A stretch of DNA of 32,870 bases from JAWPNA01 sp045402695 (GTDB lineage: Bacteria > Acidobacteriota > Polarisedimenticolia > JACPZX01 > DASXTC01), in contig JAWPNA010000001.1 of the NCBI GenBank assembly GCA_045402695.1, positions 1 through 32,870 on the forward strand, in the 5' to 3' direction. This document shows positions 1-7,315 of the stretch, piece after piece. A model generated the notes under the pieces. That model worked only from the letters and a program-made list of their open reading frames with translations, was not told where the DNA came from and searched no databases. The position numbers and the translations under genes are program-made. How positions within the stretch are numbered: position 1 is the first letter of the stretch; every line of letters begins with the position of its first letter.

Positions 1-881
1 GCGTCGGACTCGCGGCGCGTGACCGGCCGGGCCAGTCTGCGCGCCGCTTCGGCGCGGAAGTCCTCGTGCTCGAAGAATGGATCGGGACGCACGAAGGGGG
101 GAGGACGGTAGTGCCCCGAGGCGTACTCGTTGTTGCCCGTGTAGAAGACCTCCCCGCCGCCGGACGTGATCAGGACGAATTCGCCCGAGACAATCCGGTT
201 CCTGATCGTGACGGGAGCCACCACGCACGCGAACCCCGCGAGGAGCGCGCAGACGCAGGAGAGCCTCCGGTCGCGCGGCGCCCTCCAGGCGATCCATGCG
301 GCCAGCAACGGAAGCGACACCGTGATGTTCTCCTGCGCCAGGGCGGCGGCGCCCAGCAGCGCCCCTCCCAGCGCCAGCGCCCTCGCCCGCGCTCCACAGG
401 AGACGTAGAGCACGGCGGCCGTGGCGGTGGACAGCGCCATCGTGAGCACCGTCTTCATGATCTGCGACTCGTGAAAGAGGGACGGAGCGTACGTCAGCGC
501 GATCATCCCGGCGATGATTCCCTCGGCCCGGCCGAAGGTCCGGCATCCGAGCCAGGCCACGATCGCACAGGTGCCGGCGCCCGCCAGCGCCTGCAGGAGC
601 CTGGGGACGAGCAGTCCGTAGCCGAACAGCTTGAAGACCAGGGCCAGGAGGTAGGCGTACAGCGGCGTCATCTCGAACGTGGAGGTGCCGAGGACATCGC
701 CGCGAGCGATGCGGACTGCCCAGTCGTGATAATAGAGTGGATCGAGGCGCAGGTAGTTCCACAGCCCGGATCGATGCAGCTCCCACAGGCAGAGCAGCCG
801 GAGCGCGAGGGCGGCCGCGAAGGCGACGCCCACGATCCTGACGGTGCCTCGATCGCCGCGGGCGGCGCTCAGCAAGTCCAT
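1..881 (-). CDS. GT-C/PMT-type membrane glycosyltransferase, N-terminal part (runs off left edge)
   Basis: The minus strand is open from the ATG at 881-879 to the left edge, giving at least 293 residues. After a short basic N-terminus comes a hydrophobic helix (about residues 15-34), then a loop with DPLYYHDWAVRIARGD, which resembles the first-loop acidic motif of dolichyl- or undecaprenyl-phosphate-sugar dependent GT-C enzymes (PMT_2/GT39, ArnT-like). Several further membrane helices follow (around 78-100, 108-130, 140-165, 168-200, 208-226). A short periplasmic-looking segment with GGGEVFYTGNNEYASGHY follows, a pattern common in this family. The C-terminal half is outside the window, so the substrate cannot be named. 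No strong Shine-Dalgarno sequence precedes the ATG. The family assignment is inference from topology and the loop motif. Confidence 0.72.
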   Translation of the reverse strand, partial: MDLLSAARGDRGTVRIVGVAFAAALALRLLCLWELHRSGLWNYLRLDPLYYHDWAVRIARGDVLGTSTFEMTPLYAYLLALVFKLFGYGLLVPRLLQALAGAGTCAIVAWLGCRTFGRAEGIIAGMIALTYAPSLFHESQIMKTVLTMALSTATAAVLYVSCGARARALALGGALLGAAALAQENITVSLPLLAAWIAWRAPRDRRLSCVCALLAGFACVVAPVTIRNRIVSGEFVLITSGGGEVFYTGNNEYASGHYRPPPFVRPDPFFEHEDFRAEAARRLARPVTRRESD

Positions 882-1017
882 ACAGCCGCGATGCTATCCC
901 CAGATTAAGCGAAGTGCGAGACGATCTTGTTTCACGATCCTGACGGAAAACGCCTCCGGCCTGTGTTACGTTGCGGATGTCAGGTCACGCGACGTTACTC
1001 AGGAAGGAGGCGTTCAA

Positions 1018-1510
1018 GTGCAAGCTCACGGTACTCCTCACCGCCGCCGTCGTCAAGTTGTTCGTCCGCGCCGGAGCCAACCGCAATCGGCTTCACTTCC
1101 TTTCCCGGCAGGCGGCCGTGCTGTCTTTCGCACCCGCCGGGTTCGGCTCGAGGTCGAGAAGCGTGGCCGGGTCATCCCTTATGGGGGTCTCGCGCTGGCT
1201 CACAAACTCGTCCACGGTCTGGGCCTGCCCGACGCCATCGACCGCAAGCTCACGCTGCTCAACCTGCACCTGCCGTACTTCGAGTCGGATCATCTGCTGA
1301 CGCACGCATACAACATCTTCGCCGGCGGCACGTGCATCGAGGATATCGCCTCGCTGCAAAATTCCGAAGCCTTCAGGAACCTGGTGGGAGCCTGACGGGT
1401 TCCGGACCCTACCACGGCGCGAGACTTCCAGCGTCGATTCGACGCTCACAGTCTCGGTGTGATGGACGGTGTGCTCGACGATCAGCGAGCCCGTGTGTGG
1501 AAGATGCTCT
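1018..1510 (+). pseudogene. IS1380-family-like transposase remnant (N-terminal part, internal stop)
   Basis: A GTG at 1018 follows an AGGAGG at 1005-1010. The reading frame contains a segment typical of IS1380-type DDE transposase N-termini: GLPDAIDRKLTLLNLHLPYF, then HAYNIFAGGTCIEDIASLQN and SEAFRNLVGA. The frame hits TGA at 1393-1395, but the same frame continues with RVPDPTTARDFQRRFDAHSL, which is the expected continuation. The stop therefore looks like a CGA (Arg) to TGA nonsense mutation in an old copy. Similarity ends near RARVWKML (about 1505), before the first catalytic Asp, so the rest of the element is lost. The same frame then stays open to 1689 without recognisable similarity. No terminal inverted repeats were identified. 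The family call is from memory of conserved motifs. Confidence 0.7.
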
Positions 1511-1769
1511 TAATCTGGGGTCAGCTTCCCGCGATGATGCTGGCGCCCGGCACCACGATCGGTCTCTACTTCATCGAGCGGGAGTCCGGCCGCAGTGAGA
1601 TGGAAATTGTGTACTGCATCTCCGCATTCGTCTCGCCGCAGCCGCGTCGCCCTCGCGAAGGTGAGGATCTCATCTATCATTCCCCGTGAAGGTGGCCGCA
1701 CGCCGCCGCGCGGGAGCGGGCACGAGATCATGTAAATCAGTACTACACCGGACGAAAGGGCTGCATCCC

Positions 1770-2606
1770 ATGCGACTCTCATTGGACGTCCTTACAATCC
1801 TGTCGGTGGCGACGCTTGCGGAGTCTGCTTGTTCCACTCAACAGCGCGTCCAGGCCGAGACGACCCTGGCACAGGCGATCGTGTCCGACGAACAGAGCCG
1901 TCAGATCGGCGAGCAGGTTCATGCGGAGCTAGACGCCAAAGGTGTCCGCTACGCAACTGATGGCACGATCAACGGCTACGTCAGCAACATCTCGGGCGGG
2001 ATCTTCTCTATCGCGAAAAGTGACCGTCCCGGAATGGACTATCACGTCCACGTGATCGAGGACCCGAAGACCGTCAACGCGTTCGCCACGCCCGGGGGCC
2101 ACATTTACGTCTACACCGGCTTGCTGGTCGCGGCGGAGAACGAAGCCGAGGTGGCCGGCGTGCTTGCGCACGAGACCGGCCACATCGTTGGCCGTCACAT
2201 CGAGCGGGCCATGGTGAACGCCTACGGACTTCAGGCGCTTGCGTCCATGGCCCTGGGGAAGAACCCATCCCTCACTCAGGAGCTCGCGACGTCGATCGCA
2301 GCCACGGGCTTCCTGCGGGCCCACGGTCGCAGCGAGGAGATCGAGGCCGACGAGTACGGAGCGCGGTATGCCAGCCGCACACGCTATGACCCGCGCGCGA
2401 TGATCACCTTCTTCGAGAAGCTGGGAGCCGGCGAAGCCCGCGCTCCGGCCGGTCTCGCCTGGCTCCGCACCCACCCGATGGCGCAGGATCGTATCGACAT
2501 CCTCAGACGGTATATCCGGGAGAACGGCCTGACAGGCACGGTCCTCAACGAGGCCAGACATCAGCAGATCAGGCGACGGCTGGTGTCGCCTCGCCCCGGC
2601 GCCTGA
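1770..2606 (+). CDS. M48 family zinc metalloprotease
   Basis: 278 residues from the ATG at 1770; the frame is open from 1686, but the hydrophobic leader begins at 1770. The zinc site is clear: HETGH with His134, Glu135 and His138, and the third ligand Glu192 in EIEADEYGARYA, the M48 pattern. Upstream lies the family signature NAFATPGGHIYVYTGLL. The N-terminus has a hydrophobic segment ending in ESACST. A lipobox with Glu at -3 is non-canonical, so this may be a lipoprotein or a plain signal peptide. The size and lack of a TPR region suggest a LoiP/YcaL-like periplasmic protease acting on misfolded envelope proteins, not a full BepA. The C-terminus WLRTHPMAQDRIDIL is the usual M48 end. It sits beside other envelope and oxidative-stress genes. 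No clear promoter was found. Confidence 0.88.
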   Translation: MRLSLDVLTILSVATLAESACSTQQRVQAETTLAQAIVSDEQSRQIGEQVHAELDAKGVRYATDGTINGYVSNISGGIFSIAKSDRPGMDYHVHVIEDPKTVNAFATPGGHIYVYTGLLVAAENEAEVAGVLAHETGHIVGRHIERAMVNAYGLQALASMALGKNPSLTQELATSIAATGFLRAHGRSEEIEADEYGARYASRTRYDPRAMITFFEKLGAGEARAPAGLAWLRTHPMAQDRIDILRRYIRENGLTGTVLNEARHQQIRRRLVSPRPGA

Positions 2607-2716
2607 GAAGCGCGAGAAACGATCGGATGCTTGATGCCCAGGCATTGAAGTGGACCAATCCGGGGACTAGGCTCGGAGTGCCAACGCTCTTTCCCCCGCA
2701 GAAATGGAGAACCGTC

Positions 2717-3346
2717 ATGCCACACTACGTCCTTCCCGATCTCCCGTATGACTATGGTGATCTCGAGCCGCACATCTCGGCCAGGATCATGGAGCTTCAC
2801 CATGGGCAGCACCACGCCGCCTATGTGAAGAACGCCAACAGCGTGCTTGAGCGCTTGGACGAGGCCCGTGCGAAGGAGGACTTCACGCGGCTGGTAGCTT
2901 TGGAGAAGGCGCTCGCCTTCAACCTCTCGGGCCACATCCTCCACTCGATCTTCTGGCAGAACATGGTCGAGAAGGGTGGGGGAGAACCCGACGGATTGCT
3001 GGCGGACGCGATCGAGCACGATCTGGGCTCCTTCAAGGTGTTCAGGAAACAGATGAACGAGGTCGCCGCGACGATCATGGGCTCGGGCTGGGCGGCGCTC
3101 GTATGGGAGCCGATCGGCCAGCGCCTTCTGATCACGCAGATCTACGATCACCAATCCAACCTCGCTCAGGCCGGCGTACCCCTGATGGTGATCGACGCCT
3201 GGGAACATGCCTACTATCTCCAGTACCAGAACCGCAAGACAGAGTTCTTCGAGGCGGTTTGGAACGTGTGGAACTGGCGGGACATCGCGCGGAGATTCGC
3301 GGCGGCGAGAATGCTGAAGCTATCCCTGTCGGGCGCTTCACGCTAA
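2717..3346 (+). CDS. sodA/sodB-like: Superoxide dismutase, Fe/Mn family
   Basis: 209 residues, starting at the ATG at 2717 with GGAGA at 2706-2710. The earlier in-frame start lacks homology. Metal ligands are His28 (in LHHGQHH), His76 (in SGHILHSIFW), Asp160 and His164 (in DAWEHAYY). Second-shell Gly72 and Gln146 (in YDHQSN) resemble the Mn-type or cambialistic arrangement more than classical Fe-SOD; metal choice cannot be settled from sequence. The enzyme converts superoxide to oxygen and hydrogen peroxide. No signal peptide is visible, so it is probably cytoplasmic. It follows the M48 protease by 110 bases with no recognised promoter in the gap. The last residues (KLSLSGASR) extend past the conserved fold and are probably non-essential. 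Confidence 0.95.
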   Translation: MPHYVLPDLPYDYGDLEPHISARIMELHHGQHHAAYVKNANSVLERLDEARAKEDFTRLVALEKALAFNLSGHILHSIFWQNMVEKGGGEPDGLLADAIEHDLGSFKVFRKQMNEVAATIMGSGWAALVWEPIGQRLLITQIYDHQSNLAQAGVPLMVIDAWEHAYYLQYQNRKTEFFEAVWNVWNWRDIARRFAAARMLKLSLSGASR

Positions 3347-3608
3347 ACCCAGGCGCTCCGAGTCGAGTCACTGGGTCGAGGTCCAGGTGCAGCGCACGAA
3401 CGCGGTGCCCGCGTAAGCGCGCTGCGCGAACCGGCGTGCGCGTTCGGTGCGCGCAGTCGAGTAGCGTATCCGCCGCGAGGTGTCTTGGTTTCCGGACAGT
3501 AACCTCTCGGATGCCCGACACTCAGTACGCGCGCGCCCCGCCACGCAGATGCCTTTCCCTGTTCATTCGTTGGCTCTCCTCGACTCTCGCGCCCGCTGTG
3601 ATATCACC

Positions 3609-3629
3609 GAGCCGCTCGCGGCTCATTTT
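3609..3629 (+). terminator. Possible rho-independent terminator
   Basis: The stem GAGCCG (3609-3614) pairs with CGGCTC (3619-3624) around a CTCG tetraloop and is followed by ATTTT. It lies in the 393-base gap between the superoxide dismutase and the BON protein, just upstream of the sigma-54 promoter, so it would insulate the two units. The rest of that gap (3347-3608) holds GC-rich self-complementary sequence around 3416-3460 and no supported gene. Confidence 0.45.
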
Positions 3630-3658
3630 GCCTCGACGCGGTGAACGGATGGGATCTG

Positions 3659-3674
3659 CGGCACAGTTCTTGCT
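3659..3674 (+). promoter_or_regulatory. Sigma-54 (-24/-12) promoter of the BON lipoprotein unit
   Basis: The sequence CGGCACAGTTCTTGCT carries the invariant GG (3660-3661) and GC (3672-3673) separated by exactly ten bases, matching the RpoN consensus TGGCACG-N4-TTGCW except at the first base and the G after CAC. Transcription would start near 3685, leaving about 55 bases of leader before the ATG at 3740. A bacterial enhancer-binding activator would be needed, and none is encoded in the window. Confidence 0.75.
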
Positions 3675-3739
3675 TGGATATCCGAGTGAAAGAGTTGATT
3701 CACCGATGCTCGCTGGGTTGATCGGCGGATGGAGGAACT

Positions 3740-4282
3740 ATGCGAATGCAGATCTCAGTTGCGCTGGTAGCTCTCGTCGTGGCGCTATCACTCCTCGCGT
3801 GCGCGACACCCGACCTCGTGATCACGGCCAAGATCAAAGCCAAGCTGACAGCGGATGAAGCCGTTCGGCCATACCAGATCGAGGTGGAAACGAAGAACGG
3901 CGAAGTAACCGTCACCGGGAACGTCGACAGCCAGCAGGCCAGGGATCGGACCATGGAGCTGGCGAAGAACACCCAGGGCGTGACGAACGTGGTCGACATG
4001 ATCGCGGTGAGAACCGCCGCAGCCCATGGCGACGCCCCGGAGCCCGGCCGCACTCTGGGCGAACACATCGATGATGCCACGATCACGGCGCGCGTGAAGA
4101 CTCGGCTGCTTGAGGATCCTCTGGTGAAAGGCCTGAACATCGATGTCGACACTCGTGCCGGGGTCGTCTTCCTGACGGGGTCGGCACGAAACGAGACCGA
4201 GAAGGAGGCGGCCATCCAGCTTGCGAAGACCACGCAGGGCGTGAAGGATGTTCAGGCAAACATCACTGTCAGCACCATCTGA
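3740..4282 (+). CDS. BON-domain lipoprotein (two BON domains, OsmY-like)
   Basis: 180 residues with an excellent ribosome site (GGAGGAA at 3731-3737). A lipoprotein signal peptide ends in LSLLAC with Cys21 as the lipidated residue; the following Ala does not suggest inner-membrane retention. Two BON domains follow: about 26-90 (KIKAKLTADEAVRPYQIEVE, then GEVTVTGNVDSQQAR and GVTNVVDMI) and about 110-180 (KTRLLEDPLVKGLNIDVDT, then GVVFLTGSARNETEK and GVKDVQANITV). BON proteins bind membrane surfaces and protect the envelope under osmotic or other stress, as in OsmY and DolP. The gene lies behind a sigma-54 promoter and is followed closely by an AI-2E family gene, so the two are probably co-transcribed. 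Confidence 0.92.
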   Translation: MRMQISVALVALVVALSLLACATPDLVITAKIKAKLTADEAVRPYQIEVETKNGEVTVTGNVDSQQARDRTMELAKNTQGVTNVVDMIAVRTAAAHGDAPEPGRTLGEHIDDATITARVKTRLLEDPLVKGLNIDVDTRAGVVFLTGSARNETEKEAAIQLAKTTQGVKDVQANITVSTI

Positions 4283-4363
4283 TCGTCGGAAGTCGGATCT
4301 ACACCCTCAGGCATGAAGGAATGCTCTGATACCGCTTCGTCCTTCGGATATCGTGGGGCAACG

Positions 4364-5494
4364 ATGTCGCAGCAGGGAGAGACAATCGAGCAGACGGTCG
4401 ATCGCCCAGCAAGGCCGAAGGGACCGGAGGCTCTGGAGCAAGTCCTCAGAGGTACCTTCCGGATCCGATCCGTTACGCTGACGCTCCTCCTCGGCGTCGT
4501 CATCGTGGGCATGCTCCGCTTCACTCGTGGTCTCTTCCTTCCGATTACCCTGGCCGTGCTCGTGCAATTCGTGCTCGAGCCTCTTGTCAGGCTGCTGCGC
4601 GCCGTGAGGATCCCCGCCGCGGCTGGCGCCGCGATTGTGCTTCTGACGCTGCTCGGTGTCTCCGGTTACGGTGTGTACCGTGTCTATGCGCCGGCGCTCG
4701 AGTGGGCCAAAGAAATGCCAAGAACGCTCCGGCAAGTCGAGGACAAGCTGGTTTCCTTGAAGGGACCAGTCGAGCAGGTCAGGAGAGCAACCGAGCAGGT
4801 CGAGGATATTGCGACCTTTCCCGGCTCCAACGACGATCCCGTCGTGAGACTGCAGCGGCCGGGACTTGCCGAGACCTTCTTCTCCAACCTCAGCGAGTTG
4901 GCCGCCGCCTCGATACTCGGACTCATTCTCGCCTACTTCCTGCTCGCCAACGAAGGAGTCTTCCTTCACAGGGTCGCGGCCCTGCTAACGGGCGTGACCG
5001 AGGAAGCCGTAGCGGCGGATGGCATGCGGAGGATCCAGAATCAGATCTCCAACTATCTCCTGACCATCACCACCATCAACGCGGGGCTAGGCCTCACAGT
5101 GGGACTCATCATGTATGCGACCGGTATGCCCAATCCCGTGTTGTGGGGCGTCATGGCCGGAGTCCTGACCTTCGTGCCCTATCTCGGTGCGACGGTGGGC
5201 TTGGGAGTAGTCTCAGTCGTGGCTCTCGCCAGTTTCGACAATCTCAGTCACGCGATCCTTCCACCTCTGCTGTACGCCATCGCCGCTGTTCTGGAGGGGA
5301 TGATCATCACTCCGATGGTGCTCGGGTACCGACTCACTCTCAGCCCAGTCGCCGTTTTTGTTTGGCTCGTACTCATGAACTGGCTCTGGGGCATCCCGGG
5401 CGCCGTGATCGCCGTTCCCGTATTGGTCATCATCAAGATTCTCTGCGACAACCTGCGCTCGCTCCAGGCGTTCGGGAAACTGCTGGAGCGCTGA
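4364..5494 (+). CDS. AI-2E family transporter / PerM-like membrane protein
   Basis: 376 residues from the ATG at 4364, which has TGGGG five to six bases upstream. An in-frame ATG at 4313 would add 17 residues but has a poorer ribosome site. Membrane helices include about 40-60, 63-85, 90-110 and a cluster after residue 180. The family hallmark VLTFVPYLGATVGLG precedes the last helices, and the C-terminus has NWLWGIPGAVIAVPVL, typical of the AI-2E/PerM superfamily. The middle section (about 110-170) is a charged helical stretch on the outer side, as is usual. Members export small molecules or ions; some are Na+/H+ antiporters, and the autoinducer-2 label reflects one member only. It follows the BON gene by 30-80 bases on the same strand, so it is probably driven by the same sigma-54 promoter. 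Confidence 0.88.
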   Translation: MSQQGETIEQTVDRPARPKGPEALEQVLRGTFRIRSVTLTLLLGVVIVGMLRFTRGLFLPITLAVLVQFVLEPLVRLLRAVRIPAAAGAAIVLLTLLGVSGYGVYRVYAPALEWAKEMPRTLRQVEDKLVSLKGPVEQVRRATEQVEDIATFPGSNDDPVVRLQRPGLAETFFSNLSELAAASILGLILAYFLLANEGVFLHRVAALLTGVTEEAVAADGMRRIQNQISNYLLTITTINAGLGLTVGLIMYATGMPNPVLWGVMAGVLTFVPYLGATVGLGVVSVVALASFDNLSHAILPPLLYAIAAVLEGMIITPMVLGYRLTLSPVAVFVWLVLMNWLWGIPGAVIAVPVLVIIKILCDNLRSLQAFGKLLER

Positions 5495-5529
5495 TACAGT
5501 GGCGGCAAATCATCCATACCATTTGACAG

Positions 5530-5545
5530 CGGCACGAATGTTGCG
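5530..5545 (+). promoter_or_regulatory. Sigma-54 (-24/-12) promoter upstream of the GlsB-like gene
   Basis: CGGCACGAATGTTGCG contains GG (5531-5532), ten bases, then GC (5543-5544). It matches TGGCACG-N4-TTGCW except at the first and last positions. The predicted start is near 5556, about 67 bases ahead of the GTG at 5623. It lies just after the AI-2E gene and makes the small membrane protein a separate RpoN-dependent unit. Confidence 0.72.
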
Positions 5546-5622
5546 AGGTCTGGAATGCTGAATGAGTGCTCGGGCGCTGTCCGGTACACTCGGATCCATG
5601 GCGCCACGCGGAGGGCTATATC

Positions 5623-5901
5623 GTGACGTTGATCGATTTCCTTATTCTCCTGCTGATCGCGGGCGTGTGCGGCAGTCTCGGCCAAGCATTGACTGGTTAT
5701 TCGCACAGCGGCTGTCTCGTGTCGGTCGCGCTCGGCTTCATCGGCGCGCTGCTGGGGACGTGGCTGGCCGGCTTGCTCGGCATGGGAGAGATTCTTGCCT
5801 TGCGGATCGGGGACCATTCGTTTCCGGTCGTGTGGTCGATCATTGGCGCGGCCCTATTCGTTACGTTGCTGAGGTTGCTCCGGAGACGTGCGCCGCAGTG
5901 A
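5623..5901 (+). CDS. GlsB/YeaQ/YmgE family small membrane protein
   Basis: 92 residues. The start is the GTG at 5623, chosen because GGAGGG (5610-5615) sits seven bases upstream and the hydrophobic protein begins there (MTLIDFLILLLIAGVCGSLG). The upstream part of the open frame is not protein-like. Three hydrophobic segments (about 4-20, 29-52 and 64-83) and Gly-rich packing motifs (GVCGSLGQALTGY, GFIGALLGTWLAGLLGMG) match the transglycosylase-associated protein family. The C-terminus is basic (RLLRRRAPQ). These proteins are stress-inducible in many bacteria, and their biochemical role is unknown. It is flanked by its own sigma-54 promoter and the next one at 6199. Confidence 0.85.
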   Translation: MTLIDFLILLLIAGVCGSLGQALTGYSHSGCLVSVALGFIGALLGTWLAGLLGMGEILALRIGDHSFPVVWSIIGAALFVTLLRLLRRRAPQ

Positions 5902-6091
5902 GGCATTGGAACGTCGCTCGCGCAGCAGGCCACTGATTCGGTACCCGGCCTCGTCATTGGTCACGCCGGTCGCCGCCAATCCTTCGCGGTCGGCGCCGGG
6001 AGGACTCACCCACAGAGGAGTATGCCTGACCACAACGAGGCGGCCGACGCCGATGCGGCGGGCAAGGGTGTAGGACGCAGGCGGCATACGT

Positions 6092-6108
6092 GTCCAGCCC
6101 GAGTGGAC
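6092..6108. promoter_or_regulatory. Possible activator (enhancer) site upstream of the sigma-54 promoter
   Basis: GTCCA (6092-6096) and TGGAC (6104-6108) form a perfect inverted repeat with seven bases between, about 92 bases upstream of the -24 element at 6200. The position suits an enhancer-binding protein, but I found no matching repeat ahead of the other two sigma-54 promoters, so the link is weak. The surrounding gap 5902-6198 contains no supported gene. Confidence 0.25.
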
Positions 6109-6198
6109 GAGTTGCCAGCGGCGACCACGCGACCTCCAACCAGCGAAAAGCCCATCGCCAGATGAAGTTGGGAGGAGATCTCGTTCATGCGCCCTAGC

Positions 6199-6214
6199 TG
6201 GCACGCGCCTTGCC
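6199..6214 (+). promoter_or_regulatory. Sigma-54 (-24/-12) promoter of the beta-barrel gene
   Basis: TGGCACGCGCCTTGCC matches the RpoN consensus TGGCACG-N4-TTGC at every defined position. The invariant GG is at 6200-6201 and GC at 6212-6213. The predicted start is near 6225, giving about 77 bases of leader before the ATG at 6302. It is the strongest of the three sigma-54 sites in this stretch. Confidence 0.85.
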
Positions 6215-6301
6215 TTTCGGCTGAATCGTGGATTGCACAATCACCACGCCGGATCGACGGCTGGTGAATCGACGACACCATTAAACGGAGGACACGACGC
6301 C

Positions 6302-6880
6302 ATGAGATGGATGAAGCGCATACTGGTCACTTGTTCCATGTTGATCGTGATGGTCGGCGCACTCCATGCGCAAGGCGGACCGTCAAGTGCATCAGGTCGG
6401 CGCGTCACTCCGCCGGCCGGGACGTGGGCCGGCGGGTTCGACGTCGGCTTCGCCAATCCGCTAGGGGATAACGACTTCGACGCGGAGCCGGCCTTCGACG
6501 CTTACCTGGAGTACTTCTCCACGCCGCACGTTTCCTGGCGGGGAATGGTCGCTCTCGTAGCGTTTGACGGGCCGGACGTGCCAGGGCTGGGAGCGGACGA
6601 CCTGGACATCGCCTCGCTGAACGCGAACGTGCTCTACCAGTGGGAGGGAAACACCGTGCACCCGTTCGTCACGGGCGGGATAGGCATGTACAACTATGAC
6701 CCGGATCTTGGCGACAGCGATCTGGATCTTGGCCTGAACGCGGGCGGCGGGATGAACCTCTATACGGCCAACAGGTTCGCGATCAAACTGGAGGCCCTCT
6801 TCCACGCTACTGACGGCCGCGAGCCGGACTCGTACCTGACCGGCACGGTCGGCGCCCGGTGGCTCTGGGGAGGCCGCTAG
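6302..6880 (+). CDS. Small outer-membrane beta-barrel protein
   Basis: 192 residues, ATG at 6302 with GGAGG about ten bases upstream. A classical signal peptide (MRWMKRILVTCSMLIVMVGA) ends at ALHA, with cleavage likely before Gln24. The mature part alternates polar and hydrophobic residues in amphipathic strands: WAGGFDVGFANPLGD, SWRGMVALVAFDG, ANVLYQWEGNTVHPFVTGG, GLNAGGGMNLYTANRFAIKL. It ends with a C-terminal strand GTVGARWLWGGR, as in 8-strand OmpW/OmpX/OmpA-N type barrels (outer membrane protein beta-barrel domain). No enzymatic motif is visible. A perfect sigma-54 promoter lies upstream. Function is unknown; a stress-induced surface protein is likely from context. Confidence 0.8.
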   Translation: MRWMKRILVTCSMLIVMVGALHAQGGPSSASGRRVTPPAGTWAGGFDVGFANPLGDNDFDAEPAFDAYLEYFSTPHVSWRGMVALVAFDGPDVPGLGADDLDIASLNANVLYQWEGNTVHPFVTGGIGMYNYDPDLGDSDLDLGLNAGGGMNLYTANRFAIKLEALFHATDGREPDSYLTGTVGARWLWGGR

Positions 6881-7000
6881 ATCACGCAAACGTCCAAGTA
6901 TCATGGCAGCAGGTGGCGGGGGTGAGCCCACCGCCTGCTGCTTTCTGTGGCGCGAGCGCCGGATTAACACACCCGGATCTCATGGTAGGATCGCCGCCAC

Positions 7001-7315
7001 ATGGCATGCCTTGTCTACTCGGACAACTCGGGCCGGCAGCTCGTCTACACGCTTGACGGTGAGCGGGTGTCGATCGGCCGAAGCCCCGCCAATGACGTCG
7101 TCTTACCCGACCTTCGCATCTCCAGGCACCATGCCAGCATCATGCGCGCCGCCGACGGGGCCTCCTTCGTCATCCGCGACGAGGGAAGCAGCATGGGAGT
7201 CTTCGTCAACCAGCAGCGCGTGACGGAGACGAAGCTGTGCGACGGAGATGTCATCAGGCCGGGCGCCGACGACCGGGAGTTCCTGCAGGCGTTCGTCAAC
7301 TACGCCGCCATATAG
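7001..7315 (+). CDS. FHA-domain protein (probably the N-terminus of a broken sensor kinase)
   Basis: 104 residues. An FHA phosphothreonine-binding fold fills the ORF: VSIGRSPANDVVLPDLRISR then HHASI (about 25-48, containing the GR, S-R-x-H signature), IRDEGSSMGVFVNQQRV (the NG/N loop, about 60-78) and LCDGDVIRPG (83-92). The open frame stops at TAG (7313-7315), and the very next codons, in the same frame, read into a histidine kinase (TLEPARQRLFLDIINREADR). The gene is therefore either a stand-alone FHA protein or the front of an FHA-kinase whose middle was deleted. The 120 bases before it (6881-7000) show no clear promoter. Confidence 0.75.
   Translation: MACLVYSDNSGRQLVYTLDGERVSIGRSPANDVVLPDLRISRHHASIMRAADGASFVIRDEGSSMGVFVNQQRVTETKLCDGDVIRPGADDREFLQAFVNYAAI

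Noticed and set aside
66..908. Long plus-strand open frame in the first 900 bases
   Set aside because: Low-complexity Arg/Gly/Glu-rich translation; it is the shadow of the membrane glycosyltransferase on the other strand, which has a coherent hydrophobic pattern.
1719..1734. A possible fourth sigma-54 promoter upstream of the M48 protease (GGGCACGAGATCATGT)
   Set aside because: The -24 part fits but the invariant GC at -12 is replaced by TG, so it fails the key requirement.
3416..3460. Self-complementary GC-rich stretch after the superoxide dismutase gene as an RNA gene
   Set aside because: Interleaved short complementary pieces (CTGCGCG, GCGCGCAG, GAAC, GTTC) do not form one convincing structure and match no RNA family I know.
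5854..6240. Minus-strand open frame opposite the GlsB-like gene end and the gap after it (128 residues)
   Set aside because: It covers a perfect sigma-54 promoter and the end of a well-supported gene, has no recognisable domain, and lacks a ribosome site. Open frames of this length are common in GC-rich DNA.
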